Below are positions 1 through 11,611 of a DNA stretch of 64,000 nucleotides, one piece after another. A model generated the notes under the pieces. That model was not told the origin of the DNA and ran no database searches. It worked only from the letters and a program-made list of their open reading frames with translations. The stretch spans positions 64,901,187 to 64,965,186 of the forward strand of contig CM048839.1 in NCBI GenBank assembly GCA_026545765.1. Direction: 5' to 3'. Every line of letters starts with the position of its first letter. Position 1 is the first letter of the stretch. The position numbers and the translations under genes are program-made. Origin of the DNA: Plantago major. Lineage: Eukaryota; Streptophyta; Magnoliopsida; Lamiales; Plantaginaceae.

Positions 1-1008
1 GACTACAGGACAAGAAATAGTACAAGTGCATTAATTGCATCGGCAGAAAAGCCGCTGAAGCAGAGTCCTCTCTGAGACATGAGACAAGGACTTCTGAGTA
101 CTCATTTCAAGATAAGTATGGACTGAATTTGAATTGTGTCTAACGGATATCATTCCAACAACTCTCAAATTCATCTATATATATCACACACTTAGATGCT
201 GAGAAATATACCTTAGAACGCTCTATCTTGCAAACTTACCATCAAGCAAAGTATTCTCTCAAGCACTCTACTACCCTTTTTGAAAGCTTTCTGTTGCTCG
301 AAGAATCACTAGTAGTTCTAAGTTGTCCTGAACCTTAACAAGAGATTGTTATTCGTGAAAGAGTTGAACTATCAGATACCCTTTGTGAAGCTCATTCTCC
401 AGAACGGATATCAATTACTTGGGTCGATAAAAAGCGATCGCCATCCACTGAACAAGTGTATTAAGTAGTCTTGTTCTATTAGGCTCTCTGAAAACATAAG
501 TGAAAAGTTATACGAGAAGCCTCTCTGACAAACCTTATAACCAACACCATCAATGCGTGGAGTAGAGGAAGTACTTGATTTGAAAAATCAAAGAATAACT
601 CCAAGGTTATCTGAGTAGAGGAAGTACTTAGCTCTAGGAGCTGGGGAATAACTCAGGGGGAACAATTGGTTGGGAACCATTTATTTAAGAATCTTAGAAT
701 AGGATTATTGTAAGGTGAACTCAATTATCTGTTCTAGTGAATTCTAGGTCTCAAAAAGACTGAAGTGGATTAGTTGGAGGATTCATACCTCCGGATACCA
801 CTATACTTCTTGTGTCATTTACCATACGTATTTACATTTAAGAAAGCACACACACATACTTATTGTTTACGCACTTACCTATCATATCTTCCGCTCTGAA
901 TTTAAGTATCGAAACCCTAGGTTTACGAAGCTGTTTATCGACAAAAGTTTTAAAAGACTATTCACCCCCCCCCTCTAGTCTTTTACTTTGCCGTTATCTG
1001 GACCAACA
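1..1008 (+). repeat. Sirevirus-type LTR, 3' part, left end outside window
   Basis: This sequence matches the LTRs of Copia-2 in the same (plus) orientation. It carries the same AGGAAGTACTTAG repeats, the GGGGGAACA block, the C-run followed by CTCTAGTCTTTT, and the terminus ATCTGGACCAACA ending at 1008. A TATA-like TATATATA lies at 176-183. Roughly the first 480 bp of the LTR must lie left of the window. Immediately to its right begins minus-strand Copia-1 internal sequence, so this LTR belongs to a separate element, or is a solo LTR, inserted into Copia-1. The expected target duplication would be CTACT (1009-1013), but its partner is not visible. A 92-codon reading frame across 863-1141 spans this junction and is not a gene. 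Confidence 0.85.
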
Positions 1009-1307
1009 CTACTATTTACCGAGAATTAATCTCGTCCGTTCAGATCAAACGCCCATTTCATCAAGGGTTATGATTGCTTCTTCAACAATGACTACAATCA
1101 ACAATTGTAATTGTGCCCAATTAATGAAATTTGGCGAATAGCTTTCTGAATCGCATCTCTTTTCTGTGACTAGGGGACAATCTTTTAGACTTATCTATTA
1201 AGTTCAGAGACTGTATGTAACTTAACATATAAATGGAAAGATACAAAACATCAGATATGTGGTTGACTTATCTATTAAGTTCACAGTTGTACCACATTTC
1301 TCTTTTG

Positions 1308-1520
1308 TGTTCCCCCTCACTTTGTGATCTCACCGATATCTGAGTACTCGTCTCAGAAATCTTTGAAAGACATTTTTACCCATCCTTTTTAGTATATGAG
1401 TTCCCATCTTAGATACCTTTTTGGTAGAAGTTTTTACCTTTTACCTTAGATATTTGGATACCCGTTCCAGATATCTTTTCTCCCTTCTGAGTTCCCATCT
1501 CAGAGATTAGAACTTTTCAG
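1308..1520 (-). repeat. Hairpin repeat cluster and purine tract after Copia-1 pol
   Basis: Four degenerate short inverted repeats lie near 1335-1365, 1393-1418, 1447-1475 and 1495-1520. Each pairs a TCTGAG/TCTGG-type arm with its complement across about 7-9 bases. They occupy the same place relative to RNase H as a similar cluster in Copia-2 (17560-17795). Next to them, at 1308-1320, is the complement of AGTGAGGGGGAACAC, a polypurine-tract-like motif also present in Copia-2. Conservation in two elements suggests a noncoding cis function, but that is inference. Confidence 0.6.
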
Positions 1521-1636
1521 TTCTTTCGGTAGCTCCATTAACCCAAGACTATGTCTCAAGGTTAAGAACCTTCTTTCTTGCAAAGGCTTTGTAAAGATAT
1601 CTGCAATTTGGCCTTCAGTACCAATCTTGAGTATCT

Positions 1637-2239
1637 CTATATTGCCTTTTTCAACATGATCTCTAATGAAGTGGTGTCTAACATCAATGTGCTTTGTTCT
1701 TGCATGAAACTTAGGATTCTGAGTTGTGGCAATAGCACTTGTGTTGTCACAGAAAATAGGAATTTCTCTTCATTGATCTCATAGTCTCTGAGTTGTTGTA
1801 TCCACAATATCTGTGAAGCACAACACCCAGCAGCAATATATTCAGCCTCTGTGGTAGATGTGGAAATTGAGTTTTGTTTCTTACTGAACCATGATATTAA
1901 TCTGGCACCAAGAAATTGACAAGTTCCTGAAGTGCTTTTTCTATCAAGCAATGATCCAGCATAGTAAGTATCATAATAGCCAACTAAACTCAATCCACGG
2001 TCTTTTGGATACCACAACCCAACTTCTACAGTACCCTTTACATACCTTAATATTTTCATAGCAATGTTGTAGTGTAATTGCATTGGATTTGTTTGAAATC
2101 TAGCACACACTCCAACTGCATATTGAATATCAGGTCTACTTGTAGTGATGTACAATAGAGACCCAATTAATTTCCTATACTTGTGTTCTTCAACACTTTT
2201 GTCAAATTCAGTATAGGTCATTTTGGTTCCAATGCTCAT
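1637..2239 (-). pseudogene. Copia-1 RNase H domain
   Basis: This is the RNase H end of the copia polyprotein. It contains the conserved stretches SRPDIQYAVGVCARF, DRKSTSGTCQFLG, SWFSKKQNS and TTEAEYIAA. The usual GYSDADYAG stretch reads GYYDTYYAGS, so conserved acidic positions are altered. Compared with Copia-2, the C-terminal part (CDNTSAI, HIDVRHHFIRDHV, DQVADIFTKPL) is shifted out of frame near 1770, so the last 60 or so residues are garbled. The domain degrades the RNA strand of RNA:DNA hybrids during reverse transcription. It is preceded by RT with a frame break near 2240. Confidence 0.85.
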
Positions 2240-2245
2240 AGGTAT

Positions 2246-3130
2246 CTAAGCATTCTTTTCAGAAGTCTTTAGATTAAACTTGTTGAGCATATCTTTTGCA
2301 TATTTTGTTTGACTAATGAATATTCCATCATTAAGTTGCTTGACTTGCAACCCTAGGAAATAGTTCAATTCTCCCATCATGCTCATCTCAAATTTACTTT
2401 TCATGAGCTCAGCAAAGTCTTCACAAAGTTGCTTGTCTTTAGATCCAAATATAATGTCATCAACATATACTTGAACTAAAAGTAATTTCCCTTCATGGTT
2501 AAAAGTAAAGAGTGTTTTATCAACATCTCCTTTCTTGAAGCCACTTCTTAGCAAGTATTTGGCTAAAGTATCATACTATGCTCTTGGAGCCTGTTTTAGT
2601 CCATACAGAGCTTTCTGAAGCTTATAGACCATTCTACTTTATGTGGAAACTTCAAAGCCTGGTGGTTGTTCAACATAGACTTACTCAGCAAGTTCACCGT
2701 TTAGGAATGCACTTTTGACATCCATTTGATAAACTTTAAAGTCATTATGAGCTACAAAGGCTAGAAATAGTCTATTTGCATCCAATCTTGCAACTGGAGC
2801 ATATAACTCATCAAAATCTAGTCCTTCAGTCTGGGTGAATCCCTTGGCAACCAACCTTGCTTTGTTTCTGGTTATTTCACTAGACTCATTCATTTTGTTC
2901 CTGAAAACCCACTTGGTTCCAATTACAGATATTCCATCAACAAATGAAACCAGTTTCCAGACTTTGTTTCTCTCAAATTGATCCAACTCTTCTTGAATTG
3001 CAGAGATCTAGTCTTAGTCCTTCAATGCTTCTTCTATAGTTTTACGTTCAATGTTTGAGACGAAACATCCATAGAGAGAGTCTGCATTTCCAGCAATTGC
3101 TCTCATAGTTCTAACCCCTTGGTCTAAAGG
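2246..3130 (-). pseudogene. Copia-1 reverse transcriptase domain
   Basis: This is a copia-type RT (RVT_2 family) in two main open pieces, 2681-2986 and 2246-2554. Visible motifs include [44 protein letters not shown] and [13 protein letters not shown]. The catalytic YVDD is encoded at 2456-2467, within [16 protein letters not shown]. Stops separate the pieces, including one just after ELAE near 2681 and others upstream near 3010. The catalytic motif is intact but the frame is not, so it is a pseudogene. Confidence 0.88.
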
Positions 3131-3131
3131 A

Positions 3132-4354
3132 CTAATCACATCCTTGGCAGGATGATCTCTTATCCATTTTATAATGGGTTTTGATCTGAATGTGAATCAT
3201 TATGATCTTGACATGATACTTGTTCAGTATTTGAGATATCTGGCACACGAGAAGTGCCATAGATATCTCACACTTTTTCAGTGTTAGAGATACCTGGGAT
3301 TGGATTTTTAGCAATCTCATTCTCAGAAACCTCTTCATGATGAAGATTCTCAGTAACCTGTTCCATCGTCAGAGACATCCTCTAAGTGAATGACAAAATT
3401 GTTTCCTTTTGAGGATTCTTCTTCAGAATCTTTAATCATTTGTTCTTTGAACCTATCTGAGAGTTCTTCATTCAAGGGTACTTTCTTGTTCCCTTCATAC
3501 AAAACTAAATGAATAGATTCTTCAATCTTTTGTGTTCTTTTGTTGTAAATTTTGTAGACTTTGCTATTCAGAGAATAACCAAGAAATACTCCTTCATCTG
3601 CTTTTGGTTGAAATGTTCTCAAGTATTCTTTTCCATTGTTAAGAACAAAACATCTGCAACCAAACACCCTTAGATGTTTGATACTAGGGGGTCTACCAAT
3701 CAAAAGTTCATAAGGAGTTTTGTCATGGTGTTTGTTAATCAAACATCTATTTTGAGTGTAGCAGGCTGTGTTAACAGCTTCAACCCAATAGATTTCACTT
3801 ATTTCAGTGTCAGCAAGCATTGTTCTTGCTGCTTCTTTTAGGGTCCTATTCTTCCTTTCAGCAACACCATTTTGTTGTGGTGTCCTTACTGAAGATAGTT
3901 GATGTTGTATACCTTTGCAGGTACAAAACTCTTTTATGTACTGGTTCACAAACTCAGTACCATGGTCTGTTCTGATTACAGATACCTTGTCATTTTTCAT
4001 GACTTCAAGCTTATTCAGCGAGTTGGGTATTTCAACCCTTCCATCAGATTTTTGTTTGAGAAATACAGCCTAAGTGAATCTTGAGTAATCATCAACAACA
4101 ACCAGACCATATTTCTTGCCTGCATAGCTAGTTACAGAGAATTCAAAAAGATCCATATGTAACATTTACAATGGCCTTTCACTGGAGTGTCTAGTTTTAG
4201 ACTTGAAAGATGTTTTGGATTGTTTTCCCATTTGGTAAGCTGAGCATACACCATCTTTTCTATATGTCATTTTGGGTAATCCAACCACCAACTCTTTCTT
4301 GGCTAGCTTGTTCAGAGTTTTGAAGTTCAAGTGACTCATTCTTTTATGCCATAG
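3132..4354 (-). pseudogene. Copia-1 integrase domain
   Basis: This is a copia integrase. The zinc-binding N-terminus (LWHKRMSHLN near 4340, then CSAYQMGKQ near 4250) has one expected cysteine replaced by tyrosine. Catalytic-core stretches VVDDYSRFT (near 4100), IRTDHGTEFVNQ and GVAERKNRTLKEA follow the D,D,E pattern. The C-terminal part has TPYELLIGRPPSIKHLRVFGC and CFVLN...FQPKADEGVFLGYS. The piece 3350-4000 is fully open for 216 codons, while stops interrupt the part upstream of 4000. In copia elements integrase precedes RT, as here. Confidence 0.9.
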
Positions 4355-4780
4355 CTAATTTTCTTCAGTGTGGCCAGATTGACTCACCATGAGACATTCT
4401 TTAGTTGTGGCAGATGCCCAATCAGCAACATAGAAACTTCCTTTCTGCCTAGCAACCAAGACTGTCTGCTTTGACTCATTGTCAATTAGTTTGCACAGAT
4501 TTGATTTTATCTTCACAGAATAACCTTTATCTGCAAACTGGCTCATGCTTAAGAGATTATATTTCAATCTGTGTACATGTAAAACAGTTGAAATTGTAAG
4601 AGCTACCAATTTCAGATCTCCAAATCCTAACGTAGGATTTAATTCTCCTCCAACAAATCCGATATCTGGTTCAGTGCTGCAAACTTTGTAGTTGGCCAGA
4701 TTTGCTTTATCTCCTGTCATGTGCTTCCCACATCCACTGTCAAAAATCCAAGTTGGTTTCTTCTTTGGAGTGTTCTTCAC
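4355..4780 (-). pseudogene. Copia-1 aspartic protease and GAG-pre-integrase region
   Basis: The reading frame begins with TWIFDSGCGKHMTGDKANL. The aspartic protease signature D-S-G is encoded at 4733-4741 and is intact here. It is followed by LRLKYNLLSMSQFADKGYSVKIKSNLC and KQTVLVARQKGSFYVADW, the usual lead-in to the integrase. The frame ends at a stop just before LWHKRMSH. The protease would cleave the Gag-Pol polyprotein within particles. Copia-2 has lost the catalytic Asp at the same site. Confidence 0.88.
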
Positions 4781-4809
4781 AAAACATGGAATAGGAGTTA
4801 GGTTCTCAT

Positions 4810-5592
4810 TTAAATAATGGAACCATTTAGACTAAACAATCTTCCAGTAGGAATCCATTTCAGTATGTGATTCGTAGGAACATTCTTTTGTCTATTTGGA
4901 ACATAAGGAGGAATTTTGTGTAAATGACCAGTATCATTGCTATCTAAAACAATTTTCCTTATTGGTGTGTTCCTTGGTGCTCCTTGTGGTGCTTTCAGAT
5001 ACCTGTCACGTTGTTGAGTCTTCTTATCAGCAAACTTAGCCTTCCTTGACAGATTTCTTCTAGCCCTGACATTCAGATTTTCAGTGGTTTGTTCGTTCTT
5101 CCACTTCTGATGATTACTTTTAGCAATCCTAGTTTTCATCCATCGTTCTTGCTCTTGCTTATGTTCCAGAGCAAGTTGTTTCCCGATGGCTCTATAGCCA
5201 ATGCCATTTCGAGCATTTTTAGCTATCTGAGATCTGTTCTCAACAGCTTTACTAGTCTCTGGATCATTGTTTCTTCCAAAAAATGATACGTTAGAAACCC
5301 TGTCCACATTCTTTTTGGAGACTTGTTTCTCCCTTAAAGGTTGGGTCGCAACTTCTTTGCCTTTGTTAACAGCCTTAGCTTTTTGACCAATGCTATAGGT
5401 TGTTTGGGAGCCGTCTTTTTTACTTCTTACAAACGTCATTCTATCATCGCCCTTTTTCAGAGGAGTAGAGTTAGAGGTTTGTGTGTCAAGCCCAAGTCCT
5501 CCCTTTTCTGAAGGATCTCTTAGATAAGATTGTACTTCAGTAAGAGTATCACTGGCTTTAGCATATAATTGAAAAGATAGTAATATCTTCAT
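4810..5592 (-). pseudogene. Copia-1 Gag-to-protease linker region
   Basis: This is a 260-codon basic, low-complexity frame between the Gag coiled-coil region and the protease. It includes the stretches NARNGIGYRAIGKQLALEHKQEQERW, whose first part recurs in Copia-2, and RNLSRKAKFADKKTQQRDRYLKAP. It has no catalytic signature. Copia-2 has the same region at 13500-14228, also broken into pieces. It is most likely the C-terminal part of Gag or a Gag-Pol spacer characteristic of this Sirevirus family. Confidence 0.7.
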
Positions 5593-7219
5593 ATTTTCTT
5601 TGAAGCACGTTCAAAGCCTCTTTGTGTGATTTCTCTGTCTTAGATATCTGAGCCTTTAGAAATGCATTTTCAGCATCCTTTGTTTCAGATATCTTGGTCA
5701 ACTCTGAAATTTCCTTTTCAAGAGATTTCTTTTCTTCTTCCAGAAACATAGTTCTTGATTGAACTACCAAGAATTCTCTTTCATAAAGATCAAGCTCCTT
5801 TTTGAGATGTTCTAGATCTTTTATACTTTCCTCATCTCTTTCATAATTTAAGAACTGAGAAATGTTGGTTACCTCATCAGCCATTAGACATGGTTCGATG
5901 TTGGAGAAATCTGGAAAGACCTCCTCAGCAACTCCGCACATTTATTTCGTCGTTTGACCAAAGTCAACCAAATCGTGTAATGCCACATAGCTCTGGTGAA
6001 GGTAGCATGGAGTCATCTTCATCTTCATCTTCAGATTCTGACTCAATGTCAAGAGCATCCAATTGGATTTGAATCTATTTCCATTCTTCAGTGAGCAAAG
6101 CTCTCTGACTTCTCTTGAAGATTCTTCTCTCCTTTCTGTCACTTGTCCTTAGTTTGTTGAACGTAGGACAATCTCTTTTGAAGTGTCCAAGCTTCTGACA
6201 GTAGAAGCAGATATCATTTCCAATTTCTGCAACATCAATACTTACAGATTGCTGAGCAGGTTTGTTCAATGAGCTGTTTTGTATGTTTTTGTACTGATGG
6301 TAGTTTGATCCTAGATGCTTTTTCTGCTTCTCTTTGGATTTTATCCTTTCAATCTCTTGACTCACAAATCTTTTCATGTATTTTACAGCAAGAGCATTTT
6401 CTTCAGTCACTGCCTAAGTTTCCTTCTTTTCAGAAGTACCTTGAGTTAAGAGAGCAACATTATGCGAATTTTCAGTAGCTGCATGTCCTCTCTGAGTTGT
6501 CTCATAGTTGACAATTGCCAAGTGTGAGAAGAGTTCCACTGGAGTGATGTTAGGCATTCCTTGGTTGAAGTAGAAGTACTGAGCATGTTCCCAGTTTTGG
6601 TTTGGACTTCTCACAATAGTCTTAACCTTTTCAGAATTAGTGTATCTATCACTTTCACCAAGTGCAACCATTTCACTCATTAGTGTTGTGAACCTAAAGT
6701 CAAGTTCTTCAAGTGACTCTGTAGGACCTTGTTTGAAATTTTGGAATTTGAGCTTCAAAACTTCAAACTTGTTTTCTTTGGTTTTCTCAGTGCAGGCACA
6801 GATTTCTTCAATCAATTGCCAGACAACTTTAGCTTTTTTTGCACCCCACAGTTTACATTGTATGTGCTCTGGAGTAGAACGTATGATGATGTTATGTACA
6901 AGCTTGTTCATCCAGCCTATGTCTCTTGGCATCTTCTGATGTCCAGAGCTCTCTGGGCTTTTCTTCATATTCTATTCGACCGGTGACTCTCCCAGTTTCT
7001 GGTGTGGAGGAGCCACTGCTTTCATCACCCTTGCCGGCTGGTGTTTTGTCTCTTCCATCTGAAACTCCTATGACTTGTTTGGGCTGTCGAATAACTAGGG
7101 GGCCATTCTTGATGACATGTATCATTTCGTCACTTATGGCTTCCAGATGCAACAACATGTTGTTTTTCCATTTTTTCGTAGTTTTCTAGCTTAAGAATGG
7201 GAGCATCACTCAAAGACAT
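5558..7219 (-). pseudogene. Copia-1 gag
   Basis: The start ATG is at 7219, 105 bases into the internal region after the primer site, and matches the Copia-2 gag start. The capsid region (6414-6968) carries EICACTEKTKENKFEVLKLKFQNF and SLEELDFRFTTLMSEMVALGES. A nucleocapsid zinc knuckle CX2CX4HX4C (CFYCQKLGHFKRDC) is encoded at 6168-6209. A glutamate/lysine-rich coiled coil follows (5558-5941). Several frameshifts and stops near 7158, 6968, 6411 and 6075-5942 split the frame. Gag would form the virus-like particle shell. Confidence 0.85.
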
Positions 7220-7323
7220 TCTGCAGCAAACACATTAAACACACAAATCAAGTGTAGGTGTTAAATAGATAATGGGCACTTATCTGGGATCAAGGTTTAG
7301 CGTAGAAGGTTTGGGAACCTCCC

Positions 7324-7335
7324 GCTCTGATACCA
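7324..7335 (-). other. Copia-1 primer-binding site (tRNA-Met)
   Basis: Read on the minus strand the site is TGGTATCAGAGC, complementary to the 3' end of plant initiator tRNA-Met. It lies two bases inside the 5' LTR boundary at 7338. Minus-strand DNA synthesis would start here. Confidence 0.9.
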
Positions 7336-7337
7336 CT

Positions 7338-8878
7338 TGTTCCTCCAGATAACGGCAAAGTAAAAGACTAGTGGGGGGGGGGGGGGTGAATAGTCTTTTA
7401 AGACTTTTGTCGATAAACACAGTTTCTCAGATATCTGTGAAGATATTTGATACTTAATTTCAGACAGCGGAAAACTTTATGTGATAAGTGCACGTGCTCA
7501 GCAGAGTAAACATGTGTAAATACTTAACAAGATGAATAAAGCAAGATAAATGCAGTAAGTAAATAACATAACAATTTATAGTGGTATCTGAAGGTGGCGT
7601 AATCCTTCAACTAATCCACTTCGGCCTTTCTCAGACCTAGAATCCACTAAGATAGATAAATGAGGTACCCTTACAAATATCCTATCTCTCAATTCCTGCA
7701 ACACTTGGTTCCCAACAAAATGTTCCCCCCTGAGTTGTTCCCCAGCTATCTGAGCCAAGTACTTCCTCTACTTAGAAACCTTTTTGAACTATTCCTTAGT
7801 TTCCAAAACTAAGTACTTCCTGTGCTCAGTAACCTTGGAGTTGTTCCTTAGTTTCCCAAACTAAGTACTTCCTATACTCCATGCCAGTTGGTGTGTGGTT
7901 AAGGTAGTTTGTCAGGTGAGCTTCTTTATAACTTACACAGTTATTTCAGAAAGCTCTATAGAATCAAGATTACTTAATACACTTCACAATGTATGGTAAC
8001 TTGTTCTTTACTAACCCAAGTCTATGTTAAATATTCTAGAGAATGAATCTCAGATACTTGATCTTTTGATTCAACTCCTTTACATATAGCAATGCTTGTT
8101 AAGGATCAGGACACTTAGAACTTGTATACTACTTAGAGTTCTAGAGCTTTAGTCGTAACAGAAAGCTAGAAGGTAAGTAGTAAGAAAGCTTGTATGCTTT
8201 AGAGATCACTTGAAGATATTCAGTAAGTTGTAGTTTCAGTGAGAGTTCAAGGTGTAAGTTCTTGGTGTGTTTTCAAGCATTCTATGTGGTGATATTTATA
8301 GTTGAATTTGAAGCCGTTTGAATAGTATCCGTTAGGCTCAATTCAAATTCAAACTATTGATATTTGTATATAGTACTGCAGAGTTCTTTATCTTCTTCTT
8401 CAGAGACTTCTGCTTTTGTGCAGACATTTCTGTCCGAGCAATAAATGCATTGTACTATATTTGTCCTGTTGTCTCAACGGATACGTGAAGCTTTTAGAGA
8501 CTTGACACATTCTTTACTCAATACACTTGTGTTCTCAGATATCCTTTGAGTAACTTGTTTAGTCAAAACACTTGTTGACTCAAGGTTTCTGGACATATGT
8601 ATCTGAGGAGACTTTTCTCCTTAGTCTTCAGCAATCTTGAGCAAACTTCAGTCTTCTGGAAATGAGTTCCTTTGCTTGGATGCTTCCTTCTTGGTCTTCT
8701 TCAAATAAATAAAAATTACATTCAGAGACCTAACATCCTATACAAGATTTGCTAGACTAACATACTTAGTGATTTTCGTCTTTTACAGTGTTCAAGTGAA
8801 CCAAGAGTACTAAGCACCTTTCTGAGCTAAGATAAGTCATTAGGTTGCTGATCAAAATCTAAACAGATATTCCTAACA
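7338..8878 (-). repeat. Copia-1 5' LTR
   Basis: This 1.54-kb LTR reads TGTTAGGAATATCTG...AACA on the minus strand and is collinear with the Copia-2 LTRs. It includes the TATA-like CTATAAATA (complement at about 8295-8304), the AGTACTT repeats with the purine-rich GGGGAACA block near 7720, and a long G-run at 7372-7386 on the plus strand. Its inner end borders the primer site and its outer end borders element A's 3' region. It would supply the promoter and polyadenylation signals of Copia-1. Confidence 0.92.
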
Positions 8879-8883
8879 AAGAT

Positions 8884-9109
8884 AAACTTCTGTTTGTTTG
8901 ATCAATCAATTTTTCGCAAAAAGTAAGTCAATGGTTCAGAGGGGTGTTTTGAGTCCAAAGATTAGAGTCGAGTCGGAGAGAATTATAATCGGAAAAAGAT
9001 AAAAGTTGCATTGATTTGACCTAAATACAAGTACAACTGGTGGGCTTCAAGGGCCAAAAGGGGAAAATAAGTAACAGTAAGAAACTGACGTAGTTTCTGA
9101 AAAGTAGTC
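8884..9109 (-). other. Element A 3' noncoding region
   Basis: These 226 bases follow the integrase stop of element A and precede the Copia-1 insertion. I see no reading frame of note. A purine run, GGGCCAAAAGGGGAAAATAAG, lies on the plus strand at 9050-9070, which would be pyrimidine-rich in the element's sense, so it is not an obvious polypurine tract. No LTR start is visible. Confidence 0.5.
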
Positions 9110-10007
9110 CTAAGCATAAAACTTCTGAAGGTTCTTGGTATTCCAAGTTCTCTTCAAGACTCTACCCTGATCATCCTCTAACTCAGAACTCCCATTAACT
9201 CTTGCTCCAATAATCTTGTAAGGTCCTTCCCATTTAGGCTTAAGTTTTCCCACCTTACTGAGAATGTCTGCTCTCCTGAGAACGAAATCGCCAACTTGTA
9301 GATCTCAGGTATGGACATTCTTGTTATAGGCTCAGGAAACTGTCGCTTGGTAGCGATGGATGTTAGCTAGTGCAGTGCACCTCTTGTCCTCAAGTAGTTC
9401 CAAGTCATAGATCCTTGCCACTTCATTCTCAATAGGCTGTATTGCTAGATTCTTTGGGTTTCCACTGCAATTTCCGAAGGGATGACTGCCTCGGTGCCAT
9501 AGACTAGCGCAAAGGGTGTCTCTTGAGTGGTAGTTCTAGCTGTAGTGCGGTATGCCCAAAGTACCCCATCCATGTCATATGCCCAACTTCCTTGAGAAGT
9601 CCTTAACCTCTTTTCTAGGATCTTAGCAATTGTCTTGTTTGTTGACTCAGCTTGACCATTAGCTTGAGGGTGGCAACTAATGTGAATCATTGCTCTATTT
9701 TGAAAGATTTGCACCATTCCTTAAGTTTAGCTCCGGAAAACTGAGTTCCGTTGTCTGAGATAATAACTCTAGGTAAACCAAAGCGGCAACTAATATTCTT
9801 CCAAATGAAGTAACTGACTCGGCTTTCAGTGATGGTAGATACGGATTCTGCCTCAACCCATTTAGTAAAGTACTCCACAACGACAATGAGGAACTTATTT
9901 TAGGTGAGTACCGCGGGGAAACGGACCGACTATATCTATTCCCCACTGGTCAAATGGACAGGCTATGATTGACGGAATCATAGGGTTAGTAGGGCGATGA
10001 GGGATGT
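9110..10007 (-). pseudogene. Element A integrase, core and C-terminus
   Basis: Continuing from the zinc-binding part at 25837-26214, this segment starts with PHRPTNPMIP and WGIDIVGPFP, which holds the first catalytic Asp of the D,D,E triad. It then has the YFTKWVEAE stretch, VIISDNGTQF (second Asp) and QANGQAESTNKTIAK (Glu). The C-terminal part reads LWAYRTTARTTTQETPF, YGTEAVIPSEI and ends KPKWEGPYKIIG...TWNTKNLQKFYA, a typical Tat-type integrase tail. Frameshifts near 9690 and 9890 and a stop near 9445 disable it. The break at 10007 is the Copia-2 insertion point. Confidence 0.9.
10003..10007. other. Copia-2 target-site duplication, left copy (GATGT)
   Basis: GATGT immediately precedes the TG of the 5' LTR and is repeated right after the 3' LTR at 25837-25841. 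A perfect 5-bp duplication is the normal product of copia integration. Confidence 0.95.
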
Positions 10008-11609
10008 TGTTAGGAATATCTGTTTAGATTTTGATCAGCAACCTAATGACTTATCTTAGCTCAGAAAGGTGGTTAGTACTCTTGGTTCACTTGAACACTG
10101 TAAAAGAGGAAAATAACTAAGTATGATAGTCTAGCAAATCTTGTATAGGATGTTAGGTCTCTGAATATAATTTTTATAAAGAAGGCATCCAGCAGGAGAG
10201 TTCAACATTTTTTTTGAAGTTTTGAAGACTACACAAGATTGCTGAAGACAAAGGTTATCAGATACCTATGTCCAGAGATCTTTGATAAACAAGTGTTTCT
10301 CAATAAACAAGTTTTGCAAAAGATATATGAGAACGCATGAGGTTTACGAGCGAGGAAAAGTGCCCACAGATATCTACACTCAGATACCCTAGATAAAACT
10401 ATGTTTCTGGGAAACAATGTTTCAACAGGTATCTGGAGATGAGAAGGTCTCTGGAAAGGGACATGTAATACTTCAGAAAGCGTGCATAGTTCCATTGGCA
10501 CTACAGGACAAAAATAGTACAATGCAATAAATGCATGAGAGACATCCGAACAAAGGAAATCTTTGAAAGAGACAACGTCTTCTGCGATTACTATTTTGGA
10601 TATCAATAGTTTGAATTTCATTAACTACGGATACTATTCAAACGGCATGATTTTCAACTATAAATATCATCACTTAGAATGCTTGAAACACACACTGAAC
10701 TCACTGAAAATAGCAAGCGTCTCTGATAATACAACTAGTGGTATCTTTCTCTCAAGCATACAAGTCTTCAACCTACTTATTCTTCAGCTTACAGTTGCGA
10801 CTAAGCTTTTGAATTCTAAGTAGCACGAAAGTTCTAAGTGTTCTGATCCTTAACAAGCATTGCTATCTGTGAAGGAGTTGAATCAAAAGATCAAGTATCT
10901 GAGATTCATTCTCTAGAACACTTATCATAGACTTGGGTCAGTAAAGAACATATCACCACACATTGTGAAGTGTGTTAAGTGACTCTTGTTAAAGAAGGTA
11001 GTATTACATAACTATCGAAGTTATTAATCTACCAAACCTGACAAACTACCTTAACCAACACCTTAAATGGCGTGGAGTACAGGAAGTACTTAGTTTGGGA
11101 AACTAAGGAATAACTCCAAGGTTACTGAGCATAGTAAGTACTTAGTTTGGAAAACTAAGGAATAGCTCAAAGGTTTCTGAGTATAGGAAGTACTTGGCCG
11201 AGAAAGCCGGGGAATAACTCAGGGGGAACACTTGGTTGGGAACCTAGTGTATTTAGGAATCGAGAGACATATTTGTAAGGTGAACTCAATTATCTGTCTT
11301 AGTGGATTCTAGGTCTGAGAAAGGCCGAAGTGGATTTGTTGAAGGATTACATCACCTTCAGATACCACTATAAAGATCAGTGTTATTTACTTTCTGCAAT
11401 TTATTACTTGCTTTATTTACCTTGCTGAGTATTTACACATATCTTGCTGAGCACGTGCACTTATCACAAAAAAATTCTTCCGCTCTCCGAAATTAAGTAT
11501 CAGATATCTTCACAGATATCTGAGAAATTGTGTTTATCGATAAAAGTTGTAAAAGACTATTCACCCCCCCCCCTCTAGTCTTTTCCCTTTGCCATTATCT
11601 GGACCAACA
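10008..11609 (+). repeat. Copia-2 5' LTR
   Basis: The LTR is 1602 bp, from TGTTAGGAATATCTG to GGACCAACA. It includes a TATA-like box at 10659-10666, three AGGAAGTACTTAG-type repeats (about 11084-11200), a GGGGGAACACTTGG block, and a C-run at about 11566 followed by CTCTAGTCTTTT. A stretch of about 100 bp (11372-11474) is absent from the 3' LTR. Confidence 0.95.
10659..10666 (+). promoter_or_regulatory. TATA-like box in Copia-2 5' LTR
   Basis: TATAAATA sits in the middle of the LTR, in the context CAACTATAAATATCATC, and is conserved at 24991-24998 in the 3' LTR and in the Copia-1 LTR. It is a reasonable core promoter for the genomic RNA. The transcription start has not been demonstrated. Confidence 0.55.
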
Positions 11610-11611
11610 AG

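Larger units (their letters stand above)
1009..8878 (-). mobile_element. Copia-1: Sirevirus-type Ty1/copia element, 3' end outside window
   Basis: This is a minus-strand copia element with 5' LTR (7338-8878), tRNA-Met primer site (7324-7335), gag, protease, integrase, RT and RNase H in the copia order. After RNase H the noncoding region matches Copia-2 up to about the equivalent of 18110 and is then cut at 1008/1009 by a plus-strand LTR. Any third ORF and the 3' LTR are therefore beyond the window. The 5 bp outside the 5' LTR are AAGAT (8879-8883); the partner copy is not visible. The coding region is broken by several stops and frameshifts, so this copy is not autonomous. Confidence 0.9.

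Noticed and set aside
863-1141. A 92-codon frame near the left end
   Set aside because: It crosses the junction between an LTR and Copia-1 internal sequence and has no recognisable domain.
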